Source: Pholiota molesta
Lineage: Eukaryota; Basidiomycota; Agaricomycetes; Agaricales; Strophariaceae
Reading direction: 5' to 3'
Assembly (NCBI GenBank): GCA_014925825.1
Contig: JACGCK010000384.1
Span: 1-30,229, forward strand
DNA length: 30,229 nucleotides
Shown: positions 21,327 to 30,229 of the stretch, one piece after another
Layout of the letters: every line of letters begins with the position of its first letter
How positions within the stretch are numbered: position 1 is the first letter of the stretch
Made by a program: the position numbers and the translations under genes
The notes under the pieces: generated by a model
What the model saw: only the letters and a program-made list of their open reading frames with translations
Databases searched by the model: none
What the model was told of the DNA's origin: nothing

Positions 21327-24300
21327 CTACGATCCCACAGCATATTTCTTCTTGAGATCTCGCGTGAGCGCCCGTAGCATCGCGACAGTGACAGTGGGGC
21401 GCTCTGCCTCAGTGGCGGCCGCAGACACAGTGCTCCCAGTGGGAGACGGGGTCTGCATCTGCCGGTCGCCGTTCATCTTGGGTGTCGAAGGTACGGTACG
21501 GGCACCATCTGCATCGGTTTCCACATCGCCACCGTTGACAGAGACCACAGAAGAAGCCACAGAGGCCGTAAGACGTTGTCGTTTGGCTTCAGGGCTTTAT
21601 TAAGGTACAGAGATATTAGAAACACATAATAACGCGTTGAAATAAAAGTGCGGACCTGCCCTGCTCGCTCGTGGTGACGGAGTATGCTCGGCGCTTGGGT
21701 GACCTTCGAACACTGAAGTTATAGGTCTGGCTTAATTTCAGTTGGTAGGGTTGGATAGCCTCCTTGAATGACTCTAGTGATGTATTGATGCTGGCAATGA
21801 GGACGGCCCGTTTGGTATTGGCGGTCTTGGGGTAGATTCTCTCGAATCGGGTTCGAGTTAGCTCGAAGAGGTGGTCAATGAATATTTTCCCCGGGAAGTC
21901 TACGATGTACCAAAATAAGTCACGATATGGGTTTCAGCAGATGAATAGGACAAACCTTGGCCAATGTTCCGATGTGATTGCAAATCCGTCGCGATCAATC
22001 TGGCATCATCCCGCGAGCTGAGGGTCGACAGCCACTCGTTGGCAGTGTCATAGCAAGATCTAACATTTGGTCGTCAGTATGGACGGCATTGACGGGTCGA
22101 GCGCGAACATACTCTGAATCGCTAATCTGGTTGTACTCAAAGGTTGGGAAGAGATCTTGAGGCCCAGACAGCTCCAATAGCGACTGAACGGATTTCGAAA
22201 TAACATTCAATAGCGCGATGGACGCCTGAATGAGCTGGCCGTAAAGAGTCCAGTTAACTAAAGCCATAGGAGTCAGCGAAGAACATGGCCGTGAAATATA
22301 AGTACTTACATCGCCCATTGACGGTGCAATTCTCAATCCACTCCATCAAAAACGCGTTAAATATTGGCTCGAATAGCTTGAAGACGCCTTCCAAGGACAA
22401 TGACTTCACCAACTGTCCTTCGGTATCGAGAGCGAGCGAACCCAATACGGTATCCAACTTGTTGTCTAGATCCTTGGTAGCGGATGTAATGGCGAAAACT
22501 TGGTAACTTTGCAGCACAGAATCTGCAACTAATTTTTCGACCTGTATAAATCATGCGTTTCAGCACTTGGCAAAATGGCAAGGAAGGGGCGTTACCAACC
22601 ATATTGAAGAAATCAGATGTCTTGGATATCTCGTCTTGCTCGCCCCAGGAGATGACTAATAACGAGGGAACGAAGTGGCGTCGAGGGGATAACGACTTGA
22701 CGACTTCTCTCAGCCGCGAACAATCATCTAGAATGCGATATTTCCTGTACAAAGGAAATGAGTAATATGTTAGCCGCTCGCCACTTTAAACCAAGGCAAA
22801 GCCTACTTCTCTAGTTCATCAGTCACATCACTTAAAGGTGTGCATTCGAAGACGATCAAGCCCGGATACCCTAGCGAGTCTGGGCCACCGGCGGAGGAAA
22901 GTGGTATCGAAAACACGGTCTCCGACGCCCACGCACCGGAAGCAGGCACGTCGAACTTGCGTTCGAGCCATATCGCGGTGGCGTCGCTCTCGGGATTCAT
23001 CGAGAGCCAGATGTTCCAGGGTAATTTGAGGGTAGCGGGATTTAGTTTGGCGATGTACTTCCGGATAACTTGTAGGAAGGATCCTTTTGCCCAGCGCTGC
23101 TCATGCTCTTCGTGATTCTGATGAAATAGAATGCAAAAGACGCGTGGAGAATTGCAAGGACGAAGGAGAAGAGAGGGGGAAGAGAATTGAGAGTCAGATT
23201 CATGAATAGACATAGCACAATAGCAAGAAAAGGAACGCATTGCACCTCTTTGAATCGTTTTGCGAGCTCTGCGTCTGTCCTCGGTGGTTGATATTCACCC
23301 GTCGCGCGTTTCCTTGCGCGCTTCCTCACTGGCGACATTCTGTGCTCCTTTCCCTCTCCTACACCATTCATTGACGCCGACATCCTACGTTTCTTGTCAA
23401 TTGCCAACCCATTCCCATTCGGATGTCGATCCCGCGATGCTCTTAGTTCGAGCCCATTGACTGACTTATGGAGCTTCGCGCGATACTCCTCATCGTGCCG
23501 CCTTGCTTCGAGATACGCTGCACGGTCCGTCGCACGCTGCACCCAACGCCTGAAACACTCCTTCACAACTATGCTCTTCCTCTCAAACGCCAGCGCCTTC
23601 TCCTCCATCTCCTTCTCCTCGGCCTCATCGACCTGCGGCGCCTTGCCCTTCCCATTAACACCCGCGGCACCGCCCAGGCCAAATACCCCTGGCGGTGGCC
23701 CCTGAGCTTTTGCAAGAACTGGTGAAGGCGGAGGCGACTCCGCGCGGAAGCGCTTAGCCGTCTTCGGCGTCGACAGCGGCGTGAAATTATTGAACGGCCG
23801 CGATTCCGCAACCGGCGACCCCATCACCAGCGGGCTCAGCATCCCGTTCCCCGTGGGCGACCCCCAGCCCAACTCCAGCCCCGCCGCGGACCCGGACCGC
23901 TCTAACGTGCTCCTCAGATACCCGAGGTGCGCACTCGGCGGCTGCAGCACGGTTGTGGGTGTTGACGGCAGCGAGATGGGCTGGATCTTCGGCATCGGGG
24001 GCGGCACGCGCGGGGACGCGACCACCGCCGCGGTTGCGGTAGTCGCCACTGCCGACGATGTGGTCGAGGACGAGGACGAGACAGAGGGGCTGGTGTCGAT
24101 TTTGAGGACGGGCGCCATGGGGCGCGCGAGCGGGGGTGTGACGGATTTTGAGGGCAGTGGGGCTGGTTTGTTGAAGAATGTCGGTGGGGGTGTGGGCGTG
24201 GGCGTAGGTGCAGGTGCGGCAAAGTTGCCGAAAAGGGATGCTCCGTTAGCTTTGGGCTCTGCGAGAGCTGTAGGTGCGGCCGTGGATGGGGGCGGAGGAG

Positions 24301-26818
24301 TAAAACTGGGTATTGTCGATGTCGTTGTAGCCGCAGCCTGGGTGGTGGTTTTAGGCGTTCCATTAGTTGTTGTGGTAGGGAAAGAGAAAGGCTGAGAAAA
24401 GAAAGACGTCTTTGCCGCCTGAGGGGGCGTAAACTCAGGCGCCTCCGGTTTCAAAGATGTCGGTAAATTTGACGGGCCAAGCGATGTTGAGGTAGATGGC
24501 GTTGGCTCTACAGATACGGCGCTAGATGAGAAAGGATTTGTGAAAGGAGTGCCATTGATGGCGCCTCCAAAAATGGATGTTGAGGTGGCGGGTTGGTTAG
24601 TGGATGGTTGGGTTGCAGATGCGGCATTCGTAAAGGTGGTCGTTGATTTGCCATCTGAAAAGCAAATCGTAGTTAGCGCGATCATTGAAGAACAAAACAG
24701 AGTTGCGCACTAAAGACAGACGTTGAGGCCGCCGCTGGTGCTGATGGCGCGCTGGGAGCGGACACACCAAAACTACCACCAAAGACCGACGGCGCCTGTC
24801 CACCAGGTGCCCCAAACACAGAGGTAGTCGCTGGTTTTGACGGAGCAAACGCGCTCGATCCAAACACAGACTGTGTGCCGAAAACATTCGGTGTAGCGAC
24901 TAAACCAGCGAAGGCAGAGGAAGCGGCAGGGATAGGTGCTGGAGCTTGGGAGCTTGGAGCGTTCGAAGGCCTCTCGGTGGTAGAGGTGAAACTAGGTGTT
25001 GGAAATGCTTGAGGCGGGGCTGGAGCGGGCTCGTACGCGCCTTCCTCCTGTTCCTCTTCATATCCTTCCTCCTCGTTTTCATAGAACTCTTTGCCTTCCT
25101 CGTCGATTTCCTCTTCCTCTTCCACAGCGTGATCATGCACTTCTTCGATATGCCCAGCCACCTCCTCGATACGAGCATGGGAAGACACACCGTCAATGAC
25201 GTCTGAAATACTCAGATCACCCCTGATAGCCTCAATATCGTCAATGGTGTCCTTCCCAAACAGCCGTTCAAGGAGGCACGCCACGAGATACACCATCACC
25301 CTGCTTCCTTGCTCATGGAGGACTCCAGCCAGCTGGGCAAAGATCTGCATCCCTTCAGCCGTCACAACCAACTTTGAGGTTTTGCTGATCGGGGCGCTTT
25401 TCTCTTGGACGTGCTGGCGGAACGCAGTGGTAAGCTTGAATACGGGGTGCTGCGTGATGTAATCTGGTATGTCTTCGTGACGCTCCTTTTGATCGCGTAT
25501 GTGGATGAGACGGTGGTAGACGCGCATTTCGAGCTCCGTTGGTGATTCATAACGCCCTCGCTGGTCCTCGTAAAACTCTTTGAGACTTTGAAGAGCTGGT
25601 ATGCTGTAGTTAGAAACCATAAAAACGCATGAAGACAAAGACGCACTGTTCATAAGCTGCTGCTCCTCCAAGGGAATTGAAAAGCCCGGCCGGTCTCGTT
25701 CGAAGTGGAGCGCTAGGATATGGAATCGCGCACAACGATCGTGGCACTCGATGGCAAGAGGGCCAGTGATGTGTTGCATGGTAAAATCGTTACGAACCGC
25801 CCGAGAACGATCGCGGATGAAGTTGAATGTTGCAGAAAAGCCACCACGCGGGAGGAGATCATGAAAGAGATAGTCGAGCGTCCTCTGACGCAAAATGTGA
25901 GAAGAAGAGCAATATGGCGAATTGGAAACGTACTTTGAGAACATGCGGTGGTCGCAAATCAGATGGAAGTGTTTTGTCACCAGCAGCGCGCTCGTACATC
26001 TTGACTGCGCGATTATGGTCGACCCGTTTCGTTCCAGGAATCTTAATTTAAAATTAGCTTGATATGTATCGACTTTGAATAAGAGGAACCTACTGTCTCC
26101 CATTCGAAGAGATTGTTCTCGCGTTCGCGTCTATACCTCTCAAATCTCGGACACATATCGAGACATGTCCCCACAATGGATATGGCGTCCTCCAGACGTT
26201 TAGGGACCAACGGGTCGTCCATTTTCCCTTCCGCAATGGCTGTCTTTCTTTCCTGTTCGCGCGCTTTCACCAACTTTTTGAACGAAGAATGAGTAGCGTT
26301 CAACGATAAATGGCGGGTGCGCGCACCTCTTGATAAAACTTTTCGCGTTCCTCAGGCGAATCCAGCTCTGGTTCGTGGATCTGCGCAATTTCTCCCTGGC
26401 CAGCCTGGTGCTCCATCGTTTCCTCGTCATCCTCAAACAGTTCATCATCCTCTTCCCCTTCTTCTTGAGCTTCCTCAACGACGCCGTATTCGAGCTCCTG
26501 CTGTTGGATTGGCCGTCTCGACACGGAGGCGCGGTCTGGATGTGGAGGCAGATGTGACGGTTGTGGTGCATTCAGACGAAGAGAGACGTTTGGAAATAGC
26601 TTTCCAGCGCCACGGGTAGAGCCCCTTCCCCGTCCTCCACCGCGATGACCTCCTCGTTCCCAACGCTCGCTGTCTGAATGGGCCGGCGTGCTGCTCCGTG
26701 TGCCACTACCATCAGGTGCCGACCAGTGCTTGTTCCTCGACCGTCCTCGAAGGCCCCCTGCGTCGTGCGTGAGGCCGCCGCGTCCTCGAGAGCCCCTGGT
26801 ATAGGAGGATGCGTCCAT
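21327..26818 (-). CDS. SAC3: SAC3/GANP family protein, scaffold of the TREX-2 mRNA export complex
   Basis: SAC3 anchors the TREX-2 complex at nuclear pores and couples transcription to mRNA export. The model predicts 1586 residues from thirteen exons (descending): 26818-26327, 26273-26094, 26041-25934, 25884-25647, 25595-24711, 24654-23246, 23117-22807, 22744-22600, 22541-22310, 22257-22113, 22059-21956, 21899-21656, 21594-21327. All phases close. Residues 1-164 are disordered with Gly/Arg repeats and an acidic end. The SAC3/GANP domain starts at GTCLDMCPRFE (near 200) and includes RTLDYLFHDLL and FIRDRSRAVRNDF. An acidic patch and FG repeats (NVFG, several SVFG) follow at about 540-640, then a Pro/Ser/Thr-rich stretch. 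The helix with KECFRRWVQRATDRAAYLEARRHD near 990-1045 looks like the CID region that binds Sus1 and Cdc31. A GANP-like C-terminal region follows (PWNIWLSMNPESDATAIWLE) and ends with KKKYAVGS. The first ATG at 26818 is assumed; an upstream exon cannot be excluded. Confidence 0.93.
23980..24640 (-). repeat. Low-complexity Pro/Ser/Thr/Ala-rich coding tract in SAC3
   Basis: This part of SAC3 exon 6 encodes a compositionally biased stretch dominated by Pro, Thr, Ser and Ala, including a PTPTPTPPPT run near 24205 and a polyserine run near 24085. At DNA level it is GC-rich with short tandem GT/GG-type repeats on the plus strand. It lies between the FG repeats and the CID helix and is probably an unstructured spacer. 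Confidence 0.7.
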
Positions 26819-29800
26819 GGGCGCCGACGATGGGGCGGCGGTCTTGCAAGTCAAAGGCAAGAAATGGAATAAACAAACACACACAACACATGTTCTGAAC
26901 CGACTCAGGGTCCATGCTCACCACCGCCCGCAACGGGCTCTGACTCGGACGGCCTCCAACAAAGCACCCTGGGCCGCGACCACCATGGCCGATATATGCG
27001 CTGTGGTCGTTACCACATGCTTCGATATCTGCGCCGGCATTCTGCTCGATTTTGCGTCACTTCGTGCGTGCAATCACATCTAGGCGGCCGCGCCTAACAT
27101 ATATGAACAGGGCATGGCTGCACGGAGGGCCTTTGTTGCTGTCCAAAGCTCTGCGAATGTGGCAGTAGCCCAATACGCTTAGAGGACACTATCCCTGAAC
27201 GAGAAAACGCGAGACGACCACCTCGGGATACGCAACCCAGCACACAGAATACGATGGGAGTCCCACCATCTTGATATCATCGCACTATCAACTATCTCAG
27301 TACTATAGGTACGTCAACATTTTCAGGAGTTTGATATATCTGGCAGTGTAATGATGCTGATTTTCTTTCGACAGTGTATACCTTTCAACTATGTATCATT
27401 ACCCACCATGTACTAATTTCAAGCTCTGCAATCATGACATCCATTCCCCGAGTTCGAACGCCACATCAAGTCGAATCCTGCCCCGATTTATTCTGACTTT
27501 AATCTCGTGAAATTGTTGCCTGAACCCGAACCAATCCCACCGTACACCTGCGACCGGAATCCACCTCAAGTTTAATCCGCAGATAAATTCCCCGGGTCGA
27601 TTATCTCTCATTCGTGGCAAAGAACGAACGATGAACGTTGAACGTTGAACCTTCTATTCAAGGATGTGCCAACCAAAACTCAGTGATTTGCGATGTGGAT
27701 GACGTCGGTGTTCAGTGCATCTTCTCCTATTCCGACTGCTCTAAACTCTAACCAACATCCGCTCAGATAGTACAACTTCGCTGCAACCAGTTCCAGTTAC
27801 TAACCCGCTTCAATCAAGAAATTTCCTACAACATCAGCCATCGATTTCGATTGGCAGATCCCTGTCAATTCTTATCACGGAGTTCGTCCTGAAACTTCAT
27901 CCCCGCCACAAGTTCATGGTACTGGGAATCAAGCTCAACCATCTTACTGGGACAGCCAATTCGATATTTCAATCACCCCTCGATACCCCTCTCTCACAAG
28001 TTCAAAGGACCAACGGACAGATAGATGATAGATGAGGCGTGCTGACGTCAGAAAAGGTTAACCAGCATTGAGCAGTGAAAACGCTATTTTTTCGCTCCGC
28101 CTTTCTGTTCTGAGCTCAAATGGGGTAGGACTTGGTATGAGATGATAGGAGAAGGACAATAGCTGAGTACGCCGTAGCCATTCGAATTGCCATTAATTTG
28201 CACCACCGTTATCAAGCCAGAATTTTTCTTTTAGACTTGTTTTCCACGACAGAAGCTAAGCTTCGTAACGGCATCGTCTCCATTATTTTATCACGTCGTT
28301 CAGTGAAAATCCACGAACATATATCAATGCGATGTCATCACCACACCCCTAGGAACATGCTTAGAACTTGCTAGCACCACCTCCACTTTCCTCGCTAGCG
28401 TCAACGCCACCCAATGAAGAAGCCGGTTCAGAAGCATCGTAGTGAATTGAAGCACAATAGACAAGCACTCGAAGAATCAAGCTTCAGAACCCGGTACTAC
28501 TCCTAGTAATTCAAACCCACAGCACGCCACAACGACGCAAAGCCTCAAATAACCTGCTTGAGACTAGCGCCAGCACCAACACCAGCACAAAGAAAGCAAA
28601 AAGCCAATCTACAAAACATCTACCCTACCTCCTGGCCTCCGAAATCCAACCACAAAATCCTGAGATGCACCTTCGCCTTCTCCGAAGTGCAGAAGCACCA
28701 TACACTGCGCGTAATGGCACGAAATCCCAACGCCTGCACCTCCGAACGATTCGCACTGCGCATGCGCTTTGGGGGTCGGACGAGAAATTCTAACTGCGAA
28801 CGATTCAGAACAACGCTTCAGAACGTACGCCCGACCGGGTGCGTGGCGTCTGCAATCCTTCGCGGGCCTTCTGCGAATCATGTTGCGGCGCATTTAGCGT
28901 TCCATTTACTGTGCTGAACGCTGAACGCACCCATTCACCAACATTGGGCCAGTCACTACCGTCCCATTGAATCCAGCCTCAGTGTCGATCTCCTATCCTC
29001 TATGCGCCGCGCCCGTTTGTGCTCGCGAAATACCATTGCTAGACAGAGCATAAGCCGGCGGAGCTGCAGCGATCGACTTCCATTTTTGCCCTGTTCAAGC
29101 CTTGTCCTTGTTGCTTCTAAACGTGGCTTTGAGGGTCGGAAGCGTCGTTCATCGGGCGAGTACACGTGTGTCGGTCACTCGACGTTCGGTGCTGAGCGTA
29201 TGCAGAAGCGAGCTCGAGAAGCCCCCCTGCCATGACGCGTCGTGACTCACCAGTATGGACATAATCCCTATCCTGTGCGAACCCGGTGTGCTGCTGAGTC
29301 CGCTTTGGCACCGCCATACCGTTGGACATTGGGTGGCCTCGATATTCGTCATTGCGTCATTTTCTCTAGACCAGCAATCATGTCAATAGCGTAGCAGAGT
29401 AGCCTCCGTGTCGCGCAATAGCCAGGCACAGATCGTCGATTTGCCAGGAGAGCCCTGGAGAGCCATGATGCTACCGAGTTACTGCAGGAGTACAGGTTAT
29501 CTGTGTGAAGGCGCATTCGCATCTTCCAGAGCTCGGATTTGGGATGTGAATCCATTTCCAGAGCTCTAATCCTCCAAACCTCCATTCTGTGCAAATTGCA
29601 ACCTCGGATTTCACTTCATGTTTCTGTTTGGAGCAGCTATTGGGTTGCTACGATTGGAAGCAAATCCTTGTCCAGAGACGGCTTAGCGCTATCTTGTCTC
29701 GTCAGGACACGGCGATTGCGGGTGGCGCACTTGGTATTCGTGAAACTAGAAATTGTATTGAAATGGATTTACTGCGCCTTTAAGGACCTCATTAGACAGT

Positions 29801-30229
29801 ACTAAGTGGTAGGACGACCACGATATTTTACTGAGGCCATATTACTTACCAACCACCACGCACCGAAAATCCGATATTTGAGCTCTAACGTCGTTCAATC
29901 TCCAACATAACAACCAGTCTGCGTCAAGTTATTCTGGAATCCAATTAGACCAGAGGGAGTAATATATATCATAACTACCAAAAAACTAGGTTATACAGTC
30001 GGGAATACATATCATGAAGCTTTCATCATGCGCAAAAGCAGGGTACTCGGAATAGAAAACAGCGACGAGGTAGGAGCAGGAGTAAAGAAAGGAGGCCGGT
30101 GGATGGATTTGGCATGTGTTGAGTAAAATGACACGGCAACAAAAAATGTCCGAGACTATCCCTCGAATCTGCGTCTACCTCTAACATGTGCGTGCATGTA
30201 TGTGTGTCAAAGGGGTATCCTCTGACTTT
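26819..30229. other. 3.4 kb region with no supported gene
   Basis: Open frames on both strands are short (under about 120 codons) and overlap, without recognisable domains. The first 250 bp are probably the SAC3 promoter or 5' untranslated region. Small features seen are a tandem GAACGTT-type repeat near 27632-27648, two copies of CGAACGATTC near 28744 and 28799, and a weak P-loop-like reading on the minus strand at 29434-29478. No tRNA, rRNA, transposon end or long repeat was recognised. It may be a true gene desert, decayed sequence or the site of a non-coding RNA. Confidence 0.5.

Noticed and set aside
23781..24395. 204-codon plus-strand open frame opposite SAC3
   Set aside because: Gly/Val-rich mirror of the Pro/Thr-rich SAC3 exon; composition alone explains it.
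28558..28917. 119-codon plus-strand open frame in the right-hand region
   Set aside because: Unusual composition, overlaps a similar frame on the other strand and matches no family I know.

Overview
The window looks like nuclear DNA of a mushroom-forming basidiomycete (Agaricomycetes). The genes are compact and broken by many introns, mostly 40-80 bp with GT..AG ends and CTRAY-like branch sites. There is a DUF4238 protein joined to a TKL-like kinase with an HGDLKG catalytic loop, there are F-box/leucine-rich proteins of the type expanded in mushrooms, and several fungal housekeeping genes have clear basidiomycete-style sequence. Exon structures below were derived by eye from splice signals, reading phase and family conservation; no alignment was run.

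Layout, left to right. (1) 42-3513, minus: a PMS1/PMS2-type MutL mismatch-repair gene, cut by the left edge, with a GC-AG intron and an apparent one-base frameshift near its 3' end. (2) 4576-7334, plus: a 10-exon polytopic membrane glycoprotein, possibly a remote CLPTM1/CLPTM1L relative, divergent from PMS1. (3) 7653-10174, minus: a DUF4238 domain fused to a protein kinase with intact catalytic residues, convergent with gene 2. (4) 12069-14440, plus: an 11-exon sugar transporter of the major facilitator superfamily. (5) 14880-15862, plus: a typical 2-Cys peroxiredoxin with an unusual basic tail. (6) 16999-18651, minus, and (7) 19612-20907, plus: two divergent, intronless F-box proteins. (8) 21327-26818, minus: a 13-exon SAC3/GANP gene, the scaffold of the TREX-2 mRNA-export complex, with FG repeats after the SAC3 domain. 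(9) 26819-30229: about 3.4 kb with no gene I can support.

The genes do not form a pathway or a recognisable biosynthetic cluster. They are a mix of housekeeping genes (PMS1, SAC3, peroxiredoxin, transporter) and lineage-expanded fungal families (DUF4238-kinase, F-box). The most unusual item is the DUF4238-kinase fusion, which could be a signalling or defence-type protein of unknown role. The most checkable anomaly is the PMS1 frameshift at a run of five C (plus strand).
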